The position numbers and the translations under genes were made by a program. The notes under the pieces were generated by a model. The model did no database searches and was not told the DNA's origin. It was given only the letters and a program-made list of their open reading frames with translations. Shown in pieces: positions 27,268 through 35,619 of a stretch of 64,000 nucleotides of DNA. Origin of the DNA: Fictibacillus aquaticus (GTDB lineage: Bacteria; Bacillota; Bacilli; Bacillales; Fictibacillaceae); assembly GCF_002245695.1 (NCBI RefSeq), contig NZ_NOII01000001.1, positions 744,001 through 808,000 on the forward strand, written 5' to 3'. Position 1 is the stretch's first letter. Every line of letters starts with the position of its first letter.

Positions 27268-28008
27268 TTACAATTCAGCTTCATGCCGTTTTAGAAATTC
27301 TCCAATCCAGGAATAATCTTCACCTTTGTGTTCAGGCAGATGAAGAGTAAGCTCAATAGCTGCATTTTTTTCTAGGCGGCATTTTTCATACACTCTGCTG
27401 TGATCATTAAAATGATAGGGGCAGCCTGAGGCAGCATGCCAAATTTTAACCGGAACCAAAGCGTTATGCGAGCACAGCGGCTTCAGTTTTTCCAGCATTG
27501 TTTCTACACCCTCTGCGTGAATCGAATAGGAAGCCGAAATCTCCCTTACCATCCGCTTGAAAAACAGCCTATTTTCTTTTTCTTTAATAAAATGGCTTTT
27601 CAGCTGAAGGCATGGGTTCAAAAGAACACAACTCCTGATGCTCTCTTCCATCTCTTCCATAAGGGAAAGGGCGACAAGTCCGCCCATCCCTTCACCAATA
27701 ATGTGAATTTTCGGGTTAAGGATTTCATGTTTCATAATGTAATGATGAAACCTTTTAGCCAATGTCACGGCCTTGGGAGATCCCCAGTGTCTTCCATAAT
27801 GATTAGAATAAAATACGGTATACCCCTTCCTGATCAGATAGTCCAGAAAGGCTTTCCTATCCTGACTCTGCGTCCAGAGACACGTTCCTTTTTCGACAAA
27901 ATGGTTAGCGTCTCCTAAAATAATCAGCGCAAAACCGCTTGGACGTTCGGGAAGATGTATCACGTTCCATTGATTATCCATCTGGAAAAAACGTTTGCTT
28001 ATCGCCAA
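27268..28008 (-). CDS. Alpha/beta-hydrolase family protein (yjaU position)
   Basis: A 246-residue predicted hydrolase. The nucleophile region GEGMGGLVALSL departs from GxSxG: methionine replaces the serine, so classical esterase activity is doubtful. A late acidic-His arrangement (HLPEHKGEDYSW) is seen. TTG 28008 after GAGGGG is the likely start. It lies 75 bases upstream of the epimerase on the same strand, as the yjaU-yjaV pair. Confidence 0.72.
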   Translation of the reverse strand: MAISKRFFQMDNQWNVIHLPERPSGFALIILGDANHFVEKGTCLWTQSQDRKAFLDYLIRKGYTVFYSNHYGRHWGSPKAVTLAKRFHHYIMKHEILNPKIHIIGEGMGGLVALSLMEEMEESIRSCVLLNPCLQLKSHFIKEKENRLFFKRMVREISASYSIHAEGVETMLEKLKPLCSHNALVPVKIWHAASGCPYHFNDHSRVYEKCRLEKNAAIELTLHLPEHKGEDYSWIGEFLKRHEAEL

Positions 28009-28164
28009 TATTCTCCCCTCGCCAAATAATGTTCTTATGTAATGTATGCACGAAGGGAAAAATAGACAATACGAAAGTCCCCTTTATTGCTTAAATATTA
28101 AATATGCGCATATCGAGTTATCTGGCAGGGTAAAAATGAAGAAACGAGGAAGGAATGATGCGGA

Positions 28165-28629
28165 ATGAAAGTGGTTAAGGCTGCTGCTGTATTTATTCTA
28201 GTTTATGGTTTGTTTTCATTGTCAGGTGTTCTTTTTCCTGTGGACAGGGAATGGTATGATGCATTGAATAAGCCTTCATGGACACCTACAGGTAAAACCA
28301 TTGGTATTGTGTGGGCTGTGTTGTTCGCGCTTATTGCCGCAAGCATCACAAGACTGCACGTGAAAATCGGTTTAAGACGTCTGCCTTTTTCCGTTATTTT
28401 TTTGCTCGTGTTAAATTACGTACTCAATCAGGCGTTCAGTTACATTCAATTTGACTTAAAGCAGCTTTTCCTGGCCTTTTTGGACTGTGTCCTGATCGCA
28501 GCTACATGTTTGTTGATCATTGTTGCACTAAAGCCTCTCGATAATCGGGCTGCTTATCTGTATATCCCATACTTTTTATGGACTTGCTTTGCTTCATATC
28601 TCGCCTGGTCCATCTTTTCTATGAACTGA
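28165..28629 (+). CDS. tspO: TspO/MBR family protein
   Basis: A 154-residue five-helix membrane protein of the tryptophan-rich sensory protein family. Landmarks are WYDALNKPSWTPTGKTIGIVW and the C-terminal PYFLWTCFASYLAWSIF. Bacterial members bind porphyrins and other hydrophobic ligands; the physiological role is unsettled. It stands between the yjaU-like gene (divergent) and yjzD. Confidence 0.92.
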   Translation: MKVVKAAAVFILVYGLFSLSGVLFPVDREWYDALNKPSWTPTGKTIGIVWAVLFALIAASITRLHVKIGLRRLPFSVIFLLVLNYVLNQAFSYIQFDLKQLFLAFLDCVLIAATCLLIIVALKPLDNRAAYLYIPYFLWTCFASYLAWSIFSMN

Positions 28630-28705
28630 CTCTTTTCTAATGCCCTAACATTTGTTAAGATTACAAGTGGAAAAGAATTCGTTTACATAAAGAGGTGAAT
28701 TAAGC

Positions 28706-28888
28706 ATGCGCTATTTTTGGACATTATTTTGGTCACTATTATTAAGCAATATGATTTTTTATGTATTAAGTGCCATGCAAGGCGGAGAATTTGACGCAGT
28801 GAAAGCCGCGATTTTCGGTGTTGTTTTTACAGTTGTCATTTCAATTATCGGAGCTGTGCTTCCTTCTCATGAAGAGGCAGCCGAATAA
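28706..28888 (+). CDS. yjzD: YjzD (DUF2929) membrane protein
   Basis: A 60-residue protein with two transmembrane helices (about residues 3-20 and 31-52) separated by a short acidic loop and ending HEEAAE. This matches the DUF2929/YjzD family of Bacillus. AAAGAGGTG lies upstream. The function is unknown. Confidence 0.85.
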   Translation: MRYFWTLFWSLLLSNMIFYVLSAMQGGEFDAVKAAIFGVVFTVVISIIGAVLPSHEEAAE

Positions 28889-28898
28889 TGTATTCAGA

Positions 28899-28932
28899 AA
28901 AGGCCCAGTACATTCATGTACTGGGCCCTTCT
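28899..28932. terminator. Bidirectional terminator yjzD / yjzC
   Basis: A 12-bp perfect stem (28902-28913 with 28916-28927) lies between the two convergent genes. Confidence 0.85.
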
Positions 28933-28937
28933 TAATT

Positions 28938-29120
28938 TTACGGTTTTCTTTTATATGTCCAAACGCGGTTATGATTGGTCGTTTCCGGAAATGTATCGCC
29001 CGCACTTAAATGTATTTGTTTCGGGTCATTTACATTGCTGCCTGCCTCGCCAATCTCTACATAGATGCCGTTGTTTGGAGCTTTTTGCCCGTGAGTGAAC
29101 TGATGTCTCTGCCCCATCAT
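28938..29120 (-). CDS. yjzC: YjzC family protein
   Basis: A small soluble protein of about 60 residues closely matching Bacillus YjzC (GQKAPNNGIYVEIGEAG and FPETTNHNRVWTYKRKP). ATG 29120 follows AAAGGGGG at six bases; ATG 29117 is also possible. The function is unknown; the family is typical of spore-formers. Confidence 0.85.
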   Translation of the reverse strand: MMGQRHQFTHGQKAPNNGIYVEIGEAGSNVNDPKQIHLSAGDTFPETTNHNRVWTYKRKP

Positions 29121-29159
29121 TTCTGACCCCCTTTCAACTTTTAGAATCCCCAATCCAAA

Positions 29160-29191
29160 CAAAAAAAAACAGCCTCTGCTAACAGGGCTGT
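29160..29191 (-). terminator. Terminator after the LSm-like protein gene
   Basis: Stem ACAGCC (29169-29174) with GGCTGT (29186-29191), followed on the minus strand by nine T residues. Confidence 0.8.
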
Positions 29192-29517
29192 CAATAATAC
29201 ATATAAGGTGTGATAGCAGCGATTGAAGCGAGCGGCACCCTGTATCTTTCGAGGTTATAACTCGTCACGCCGTCTGTGTTTCGTACTTCATTCTGCTGCT
29301 CTGCTTCAACAAGCGGAAGCGCAACAAAAATATTTTGTTCATCTGAAAATTCCAGAAAGCCATCATATACCTTTCCACTGAGTAAATGAACGGTAACATG
29401 CTGATTACGATGCTTCTTGCAAAGTTTAAGCAGCTGCTTAATATGATTAGGATTGTAATTATAGGAGTACTGTTCATCATAATACTGATCCTGCGGCCCC
29501 ATACCTTGAAAATGCAA
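29191..29517 (-). CDS. Hypothetical protein with LSm/SH3-like small barrel pattern
   Basis: A 108-residue protein. The N-terminus is Tyr/Asn/Gln-rich (DQYYDEQYSYNYNPNH), followed by a helix (IKQLLKLCKKH). The rest reads as alternating strands: HVTVHLLSGKVYDGFLEF, IFVALPLVEA and YRVPLASIAAITPY. This order of a strand, a Gly turn and a closing strand resembles Sm-like or other small beta-barrels. TTG 29517 after a GGGGGG site is chosen; ATG 29502 is an alternative. The family is not recognised with certainty. A spore-coat or RNA-binding role is only a guess. Confidence 0.6.
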   Translation of the reverse strand: MHFQGMGPQDQYYDEQYSYNYNPNHIKQLLKLCKKHRNQHVTVHLLSGKVYDGFLEFSDEQNIFVALPLVEAEQQNEVRNTDGVTSYNLERYRVPLASIAAITPYMYY

Positions 29518-29588
29518 AGTATCCCCCCCTTTACCTATATCCTATTCGGCTCTGCAAAAAATGAAAGCTGTCCGAATAAGGAAGGAGT

Positions 29589-30350
29589 TCAGGCGAAAAT
29601 GTCTTCAAGCCAGTCTACAGAACGAAGGTAAGCACTTCTTGACACCTTATGCCCTGATACTGAATCTTCCATGAACTCAATCTGTCCTTTATAGTCTGTG
29701 TTCCTTAACTGCTCATAAAATGCCTGCGAATGCTGAAAAGGAATGACTGCATCACATTTACTGTGCCACATAAAAAGCGGCCGATCATTCAGGTGCTCGG
29801 TGTTCACTGTGACATCCAAAGAACGCAGCGTATGATAAACATCCTGAAGCATACTTTCGGTAAATGGCACGGTCCAGCCCCTGTTCTTCAGCTGTTCAAC
29901 TTGCCATTTTGCAAATTCCTCTAATGCGGGAGTTCCCATCAACGCGATTCCTGCTGCAATCTCTCTGTTTTGAGACAGTACTCCGTAAGTGGTAATCGCT
30001 CCCATAGAGATGCCGCCAACAGCAATCTTTCCCGGTACCACCAAGCCTTTCTCTGAAAAATATTCCGATAAATGATTAATTTCTTGTACTGCCTGCAGCA
30101 CAATATCCCAAAATTTCATATCACGTTTAGCAATATCTTCAGGCTCTCTTTCACCGTGCAGCGGGGCATCAGGAAGAACGACTCGGAACCCTTTTTCAGC
30201 CAGTGTATATGCAAAGTGAAGGTTATGTTCTTTGGCACTTGTATATCCATGAGCAAAAATTAACAGCGGTGCTGGCCGCCCTTTCATTTCTTGTTTTTCC
30301 GCTAACAGCAGCGGAACACCGTTTATTTTTTCATTTATAATGACAGTCAC
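29589..30350 (-). CDS. yitV: Alpha/beta-hydrolase YitV
   Basis: A 253-residue esterase-like protein. The nucleophile elbow GGISMGAITTYG contains the expected serine (GxSxG), the oxyanion strand is IFAHGYTSAKEH, and the late DSVSGHKV supplies the His. It starts with GTG 30350 behind GGAGTGAGG. It is divergent from the HAD gene yitU, as in B. subtilis. The substrate is unknown. Confidence 0.87.
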   Translation of the reverse strand: MTVIINEKINGVPLLLAEKQEMKGRPAPLLIFAHGYTSAKEHNLHFAYTLAEKGFRVVLPDAPLHGEREPEDIAKRDMKFWDIVLQAVQEINHLSEYFSEKGLVVPGKIAVGGISMGAITTYGVLSQNREIAAGIALMGTPALEEFAKWQVEQLKNRGWTVPFTESMLQDVYHTLRSLDVTVNTEHLNDRPLFMWHSKCDAVIPFQHSQAFYEQLRNTDYKGQIEFMEDSVSGHKVSRSAYLRSVDWLEDIFA

Positions 30351-30531
30351 TCTTTCCTCACTCCCGTTTTTTTTTCATCATATCATGTTTTATCGAAAAG
30401 CTCTTTTCTAAAGAATTTTTGTTAAAACACCAAAGTTTTAGCAGACAACCTGAAGGAAAGATTGACTTACGATAGACAAGGATTATGGAAAACATTACAC
30501 TTTAACTATCTGCTAATAAGGACTGATTGTT

Positions 30532-31353
30532 GTGAAAAAACCATATTTAATCGCAGTCGATCTCGACGGAACACTTCTGAAAGACAATAAAACGATCTCA
30601 AAAAAGACGAAAGAAATGCTTTCGCTCGCCATGCAGCATGGCCATCATGTATGTATTTCAACGGGGCGCCCATATCGTTCCAGCTCCATGTATTACAAAG
30701 AACTTGGGCTTACTTCGCCGATCGTTAATTTTAACGGTGCATTCGTCCATCATCCAAATGATTCATCATTTGGCGTCCATCATTCTCCTCTCGCATTGGA
30801 TACGGCGAAAAAGATTATCCAGACATGCGAAGAATTCAAGGTGAAAAACATCATGGCCGAAGTAATCGATGATGTTTATTTAAAGGATCATGATGAGGTA
30901 ATCGTCAAAACGTTTATCATGGACGAAAACCCGCTTCAGACAGGCGACCTTCATCATATTTTAAATGACGACCCGACTGCTCTATTGATCCATCCAGAAA
31001 ATCATCATATTAAAGAGCTCAGAGATCATTTGGAACATCTGCATGCTGAAGTAATCGATCATCGTGTGTGGGCAGCACCTTGGAATATTATTGAAATCGT
31101 CAGAACAGGGATGAACAAAGCTGTCGGCTTAAAAAAAGTTGCCGAATACTACAACATCCCGCGCGATCGGGTGATTGCTTTTGGTGATGAAGACAATGAT
31201 TTTGAAATGATTGAATATGCAGGGCATGGTGTCGCTATGGGCAATGGCATCGATGAGCTCAAACGACTTGCAAACGCCGTTACCGGTACGAACGAACAAG
31301 ATGGCATCGCCGCATATTTGAGTGAAGTGCTTTCTCTTCCTTATCAAAAATAA
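30532..31353 (+). CDS. yitU: Cof-type HAD phosphatase YitU
   Basis: A 273-residue HAD-superfamily hydrolase with a type C2 cap. Motif I is DLDGTLL, motif II is ISTGRPY, Lys is in MNKAVGLKK and motif III is FGDEDNDFEM. Related Bacillus enzymes dephosphorylate flavin-pathway intermediates and sugar phosphates (family knowledge). GTG 30532 follows AAGGA. A terminator follows the stop. Confidence 0.9.
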   Translation: MKKPYLIAVDLDGTLLKDNKTISKKTKEMLSLAMQHGHHVCISTGRPYRSSSMYYKELGLTSPIVNFNGAFVHHPNDSSFGVHHSPLALDTAKKIIQTCEEFKVKNIMAEVIDDVYLKDHDEVIVKTFIMDENPLQTGDLHHILNDDPTALLIHPENHHIKELRDHLEHLHAEVIDHRVWAAPWNIIEIVRTGMNKAVGLKKVAEYYNIPRDRVIAFGDEDNDFEMIEYAGHGVAMGNGIDELKRLANAVTGTNEQDGIAAYLSEVLSLPYQK

Positions 31354-31358
31354 AGTAA

Positions 31359-31393
31359 ATCCCAGTTTCAATTCCTGAAACTGGGGTTTTTTC
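31359..31393 (+). terminator. yitU terminator
   Basis: A 10-bp perfect stem (31361-31370 with 31376-31385) is followed by GTTTTTTC. Confidence 0.85.
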
Positions 31394-31457
31394 TTTGTAT
31401 AGCGGTAGGAAAAATGAGCGAAACTACCCTTATCCGCCTAAAAAGGAGGGTAATGAA

Positions 31458-31598
31458 ATGAGCAAAAAAAGCAAATCCAAACGCATAGTTCAGCAAGGTG
31501 CTGACAGGCTTGCAGCAGAAGACCGTGCATCCATGTATATGGAGAATAAAGAGAGAAAACAGCAGGACGAGGAAAACCGCACACTAGGAGGAGTTTAA
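31458..31598 (+). CDS. Small charged protein upstream of yitR-like gene
   Basis: A 46-residue, very hydrophilic protein (KKSKSKRIVQQGADRLAAED, then a Lys/Glu/Gln-rich helix). AAAGGAGGG lies upstream of ATG 31458. Its stop is followed at once by the start of the next gene, so the two are co-translated. The composition resembles small spore-former proteins, but I do not recognise the family. Confidence 0.65.
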   Translation: MSKKSKSKRIVQQGADRLAAEDRASMYMENKERKQQDEENRTLGGV

Positions 31599-31599
31599 T

Positions 31600-31842
31600 A
31601 TGGCAAACCGTTTATTTCAAAAAGCAAGAGAAGCGGTAAACAACGTTGTTGGCAGAATGAACGGAAACGGCTCACACGAACAAGGACATCAGATGAGCCA
31701 TCAGCCGGAACACATCAACGCTCATGACGAAGCAGTCGCACAAAACGCGATCTCATCAGCGATGGCAAATTCAAGCGACGCTGAACGTGCACAGCTTGCA
31801 GAATTACAGCAGGAACTAGATCAGAATGGTGATCTGAAATAA
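31600..31842 (+). CDS. DUF3813 protein (YitR-like)
   Basis: An 80-residue, mostly helical, Gln/Ala/His-rich protein. MANRLFQKAREAVNNVV and the C-terminal NAISSAMANSSDAERAQL are typical of DUF3813, the family of B. subtilis YitR, which lies near yitU-yitV there. AGGAGG precedes the start inside the end of the previous gene. Probably sporulation-associated (inference from distribution). Confidence 0.75.
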   Translation: MANRLFQKAREAVNNVVGRMNGNGSHEQGHQMSHQPEHINAHDEAVAQNAISSAMANSSDAERAQLAELQQELDQNGDLK

Positions 31843-31848
31843 AGGAAT

Positions 31849-31885
31849 GAAGGCGGAGTTTTTAGGCTCCTGCCTTCTTTTTATG
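31849..31885 (+). terminator. Terminator of the small-protein operon
   Basis: Stem AAGGCGGAG (31850-31858) with CTCCTGCCTT (31867-31876), one bulge, followed by CTTTTTATG. Confidence 0.75.
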
Positions 31886-31891
31886 TTATGT

Positions 31892-32446
31892 TTATTGCCA
31901 TTGTTTTAAAATTTTCAGCAGCTCATTACTGAACAGAACATAAGCCTTTTCATTAAAGTGCAGGCCGTCTTCTTCAAGAAGTTCTTTATAGGACGTATTG
32001 TTCATTATGCTCCAAAGATCGAGAAAACCTGTTCCATACGATCTGGCAAGCTCGGCCGATTTATTTCTATACTTCTCCATCCTTTCATTGCTCCTGGCAT
32101 TTTGCTGTCTTTCGTCAACAGGAGCAGGACTGATTAACACGACTTTTTCCGGACCTATTTTTTCAATCATAAAGGCAAGATGTTCTCCATACTCTTCCAA
32201 TGGGACAAGCCGATGATCACTGGCATCATTAGCTCCAAACAATATCGTCACACAATGAGGCTCTTGATCGAGCACATCACTTTGCAGCCTCTTAATCGCT
32301 GCTCTCGTTGTTTCCGCAGGAACACCTGCATTGATCACGTTCCAGCCAATCAACTCTTTGCGAAGCCTTGGAGTTAGACGCAAACTGCCATCCGGGCTCT
32401 GTTCATCTGCTGTGATGCTGTCCCCAAAACAAACTAATGTTTTCAT
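31892..32446 (-). CDS. SGNH/GDSL-family hydrolase
   Basis: A 184-residue esterase/lipase-type protein. Block I is VCFGDSIT (catalytic Ser), block III is ILFGANDAS and block V is DGLHFNEKAY (Asp and His). No signal peptide, so it is cytoplasmic. ATG 32446 with GAGAGGG is chosen; a longer frame reaching 32716 overlaps the divergent acetyltransferase gene and is rejected. The substrate is unknown. Confidence 0.85.
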   Translation of the reverse strand: MKTLVCFGDSITADEQSPDGSLRLTPRLRKELIGWNVINAGVPAETTRAAIKRLQSDVLDQEPHCVTILFGANDASDHRLVPLEEYGEHLAFMIEKIGPEKVVLISPAPVDERQQNARSNERMEKYRNKSAELARSYGTGFLDLWSIMNNTSYKELLEEDGLHFNEKAYVLFSNELLKILKQWQ

Positions 32447-32549
32447 TCCCTCTCTTCCCTTCCATACTGTTTTTGTTATTATAGCGTATATGGTAAAAAT
32501 TTTTGTTATAATTGATGGCAGAGTGAACGTTTCCTGAGGGGGAAAAAAA

Positions 32550-33002
32550 TTGAACATATATTTCGTAAGTCCTGATGCGGACGACATTCTTATTGAAAAA
32601 ATCGCACGGCTTTTTCTGCAGCAGCGCACACTTAACGATGTGGATAAATACCTAAACCGGACGATTAATGCAATAAAGCTTTCGCTTGAGGATGAGTCAC
32701 AGGGAGGAATCATCATTGCTGAAGACGGCGATGAAGTGGTTGGCTTTGCATTTTATAACCTTGGTGTGAGCATGCAGATCGGAGGCAGGTATATTTGGCT
32801 CAATGAGCTGTATGTACACGAGTCCTCCCGTAACAAAGGGATTGCCAAAAAGCTATTGCTTAAATTGATCTATTGGGCTGAGAAAGAAGGCATTAAATCC
32901 ATCGAGCTTGAAACAGGAGTCAATAACTCGGTTACGAAACACCTATACAACTCACTTGGATTTCATGATATTGTATCGAAACGATACAACTTCAATTTTT
33001 AG
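32550..33002 (+). CDS. GNAT-family acetyltransferase
   Basis: A 150-residue N-acetyltransferase. Acetyl-CoA motif A is WLNELYVHESSRNKGIAKKL, containing the R-N-K-G-I-A loop, followed by motif B (VTKHLYNSLGFHDI). TTG 32550 follows GAGGGGG. The acceptor is unknown. Confidence 0.85.
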   Translation: MNIYFVSPDADDILIEKIARLFLQQRTLNDVDKYLNRTINAIKLSLEDESQGGIIIAEDGDEVVGFAFYNLGVSMQIGGRYIWLNELYVHESSRNKGIAKKLLLKLIYWAEKEGIKSIELETGVNNSVTKHLYNSLGFHDIVSKRYNFNF

Positions 33003-33032
33003 CAAAAAAAACTAAAATCGGAGGCAAAAACA

Positions 33033-33290
33033 ATGGAATTTTCAATTCAGCAGACACCTAATCCAAATGCCGTGAAATTCAGCGGAAACAGCAAATTCCT
33101 TGAAGGAAGACTGTCTGCCAGAGCTGGAGACGATCATGAATCTCCACTGGCAAAAGAGCTCTTAAGCATCGATGGCGTTGAATCGATCTTTGGATTTGAA
33201 GACTTTATCACTGTCAACAAGACAGCAGACAGCGACTGGAACGACCTGATTCCCGCTATTGAGAAAGCGTTAGATACACACGTTCAATAA
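33033..33290 (+). CDS. Nfu/NifU N-terminal domain protein
   Basis: An 85-residue protein consisting only of the Nfu N-terminal domain (QQTPNPNAVKFSGNS and SIFGFEDFITVNK). It lacks the CxxC iron-sulfur scaffold domain, so it probably assists rather than carries cluster assembly. TCGGAGG lies upstream. Its stop falls in a 20-bp terminator stem shared with yitT-like DNA. Confidence 0.85.
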   Translation: MEFSIQQTPNPNAVKFSGNSKFLEGRLSARAGDDHESPLAKELLSIDGVESIFGFEDFITVNKTADSDWNDLIPAIEKALDTHVQ

Positions 33291-33332
33291 TAAATAAGAG
33301 GGTGGCCCACTGGGGCCACCCTCTTATTTATT
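33289..33332. terminator. Long bidirectional terminator
   Basis: A perfect 20-bp stem (33289-33308 with 33313-33332) with a 4-base loop has A/T arms overlapping the stop codons of both convergent genes. Confidence 0.93.
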
Positions 33333-34186
33333 CAATCTTCGTTCCGGAACAAACCGAAAATATTTGTCGTGCTTACAATATTCGTAAACGCTTCTGGGTC
33401 TGTTTCTTTGATGATTTTTTCTAGATCATATAATTCATAACGGGTGATGACTATATAGAGAAGCTCCTTTGTCTCGTTTGAGAAGGCTCCTTTAGCAGGA
33501 ATAATCGTAATTCCCCTGAGCATTCTTGAGTGAATGGCTTCTTTTAAATCCCGGCCTTTTTTTGTGACGATCATAGCAGTAAGCTTTTCATGGCGTGTAT
33601 GTATTGAATCGATCACACGCGAAGCAGCATACAATGCTACAAGTGTATACAGCGCCTTCTCCCAGCCAAACAAGTAGCCCGCAGTTATGATGATAATGGC
33701 ATTTAAAACAAAAAAGTAAGTGCCAATCGGTCCGTTCCTAAGCTTGGACAGAACGAGGGCGATAATATCAAGTCCGCCGGTGGATGCTCCGTATTTCAGC
33801 GTAAGCCCCACTCCGATTGCCTGTATAACACCGCCGAACACGGAGTTGAGCAGGATGTCAGTCGAAATTCGATGGACTGGTATCATTTCCATGAATACGG
33901 TCATCATCGCCACACTGAAAAAACTGTAGACCGTGAATGATTTTCCTACTTTAAGCCAACCGACTACTGCTACTGGAATGTTCAGCAAGAAAAGCAGGAT
34001 ACCGGTTGAGACAGGAAAAGGAGTTTGCTGCAGCAGCGATGAAGCAAGCTGAGCAATTCCTGTAAATCCTCCAGAATAAACATTTGCCGGGATTAAAAAT
34101 AAATTTAGTGCAAAAGCGTTCAGCAATGCCCCGAATACGATAACGGTTATTTTTTTTCCTTCATTGAAACTTGTATTCACGTTCAA
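33332..34186 (-). CDS. YitT family membrane protein
   Basis: A 284-residue protein with five to six transmembrane helices (YitT/DUF161 region, residues about 12-190) and a cytoplasmic DUF2179 domain (residues about 195-284, LTAMIVTKKGRDLKEAI). The family is abundant in Bacillaceae, with unclear transport functions. AGGAGG lies upstream of ATG 34186. Confidence 0.87.
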   Translation of the reverse strand: MNVNTSFNEGKKITVIVFGALLNAFALNLFLIPANVYSGGFTGIAQLASSLLQQTPFPVSTGILLFLLNIPVAVVGWLKVGKSFTVYSFFSVAMMTVFMEMIPVHRISTDILLNSVFGGVIQAIGVGLTLKYGASTGGLDIIALVLSKLRNGPIGTYFFVLNAIIIITAGYLFGWEKALYTLVALYAASRVIDSIHTRHEKLTAMIVTKKGRDLKEAIHSRMLRGITIIPAKGAFSNETKELLYIVITRYELYDLEKIIKETDPEAFTNIVSTTNIFGLFRNED

Positions 34187-34341
34187 GATGCAGGCCTCCT
34201 TTCAATACTTCAACAATCTTTTTTATCAAATGATGATTCGGCAGTCAATGGACACATTTGGGAAATGAAAATGAGAATTGATATAAAAGGAAATGAAAGG
34301 TAAACTGTTATTCAGGAACTAACTTAAAAGCAGGTGAAAAA

Positions 34342-35205
34342 ATGAAAGTGAAAATCATTGCAGACAGCGGGTGCGATCTGCCAAAACAGATACTCGATAA
34401 TCTAAACATCGAGATGATGCCTCTTATAGTACAAGCAGACGGCGAAGAATTCTTAGACAGGAAGACAATAGAACCTGTACAGCTATATAACAAGATGCGC
34501 AATGGCTCTGCGCCAAAAACAGCACAAGTCTCTCCACTGACTATTAAAGAAACAATCAGTACATATGCGAAAGAGAACATTCCTGTCATTTATATTACCC
34601 TCTCTTCAGGATTAAGCGGCACTTACCAGACAGCTGTATTAATGAATGAAGAAATAAAAGAGGAATTTCCAGAGGCACAATCAGCTATATTCGACAGCCT
34701 TGGTGCTTCCCTTGGATACGGGCTGATGGTTTATGAAGCGGCCCTTCTCGCTGAAAAAGGAGAAAGCATAGAAACTATTCTCTCGATGCTTGAGCAATTT
34801 CGTGACAGCCTTCAATATATCTTCACCGTCGATGACCTCGAATATTTATTCCGAGGCGGACGTGTAAGCAAAACAGCTGCTTTTATGGGGTCATTGCTGA
34901 AAATTAAACCAGTGCTGCACATGAAAGACGGAAAGCTGTTTCCGCTTGAAAAAGTGAGAGGCAGAAAAAAATCGTTCAGCCGTATGCTTGAACTTATGAA
35001 AGAAAGAACCGGGGACACATCAAAAATGACAATCGCCATAAGCCATGGCGACGATATCGAGTCCGCTAATCTTTTAAAAGAAATGATCAAGGATGAGTTT
35101 AAAACTAACGAAATCATTATCAACATGATTGGCGGCGCGGTCGGTGCACACGCAGGGCCAGGGACTGTAGCTCTATTCTTCCTTAGTAAGCCTGTAAGAT
35201 CATAA
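34342..35205 (+). CDS. DegV-family fatty-acid-binding protein (second copy)
   Basis: A 287-residue DegV/FakB-type protein. Features are IIADSGCDLPK, TAQVSPLTIKETI, LSSGLSGTYQTA and the loop RGGRVSKTAAFMGSLLKIKP. It probably binds a fatty acid for FakA. It is distinct from the DegV at 11509-12357; multiple paralogues with different chain preferences are common in Firmicutes. Not in an obvious operon. Confidence 0.88.
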   Translation: MKVKIIADSGCDLPKQILDNLNIEMMPLIVQADGEEFLDRKTIEPVQLYNKMRNGSAPKTAQVSPLTIKETISTYAKENIPVIYITLSSGLSGTYQTAVLMNEEIKEEFPEAQSAIFDSLGASLGYGLMVYEAALLAEKGESIETILSMLEQFRDSLQYIFTVDDLEYLFRGGRVSKTAAFMGSLLKIKPVLHMKDGKLFPLEKVRGRKKSFSRMLELMKERTGDTSKMTIAISHGDDIESANLLKEMIKDEFKTNEIIINMIGGAVGAHAGPGTVALFFLSKPVRS

Positions 35206-35223
35206 AACAAGTTGGAATAAAAT

Positions 35224-35264
35224 CTCCTTTTGCGCAAAATCTATCGCTAAAGGAGGTTTTTTTT
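35224..35264 (+). terminator. Hairpin downstream of degV that includes the next ribosome site
   Basis: CTCCTTT (35224-35230) pairs with AAAGGAG (35249-35255), with an inner GCG/CGC, then GTTTTTTTT. It looks like a terminator, yet its right arm is the AAAGGAGG ribosome site of the gene starting at 35265. Confidence 0.65.
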
Positions 35265-35402
35265 ATGACCACGAAGCAAACAAAAGATAATGACAAAAAG
35301 GCTTTTGACAGTCAGGCAGCCAACATGTTAAAAAATGAAGCTCATGAGAAAAACAAAGCAGAAGGCAAGCACTCTTATTCCAAAGAGCCGGATCATCTTT
35401 AA
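35265..35402 (+). CDS. DUF3941-like small protein
   Basis: A 45-residue hydrophilic protein (TTKQTKDNDKKAFDSQ and the ending GKHSYSKEPDHL). It resembles the DUF3941 family found only in Bacillales, of unknown function. ATG 35265 lies eight bases after AAAGGAGG. That site is the 3' arm of a hairpin. Confidence 0.72.
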   Translation: MTTKQTKDNDKKAFDSQAANMLKNEAHEKNKAEGKHSYSKEPDHL

Positions 35403-35434
35403 ACAACCTTTGCTGTTTCGTAATCAGAGAAGTC

Positions 35435-35619
35435 GTTAATCTCCGTTTCATGCGCACGCTTTCCGCGGGGCGGGCGGTGAGCCACTCGCCGCTACGCGTC
35501 ATTGAGTGTCTCACCTTCCCGCTCGTCCCGCAGGATAAGGAAGGCTACGCAGCAAGACATCGCACGAAGAAAATGCGATTTTCATTTTCGAGGAGTCGGC
35601 GCCTTACACTCCGATCAAC
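35435..35619 (-). repeat. Dispersed structured GC-rich repeat, copy C (long form, inverted)
   Basis: A 185-bp element. Its reverse complement aligns over its whole length with copy B, including the internal extra block. Ends are GTTGATC and GATTAAC (one G-U pair in RNA). It lies in the 412-bp gap between the DUF3941-like gene and the histidine kinase; the remaining 35620-35789 shows no gene. Confidence 0.88.

Noticed and set aside
32447-32716. N-terminal extension of the SGNH hydrolase
   Set aside because: It would overlap the divergent acetyltransferase gene and lacks similarity to the family; ATG 32446 has a ribosome site and begins the SGNH block directly.
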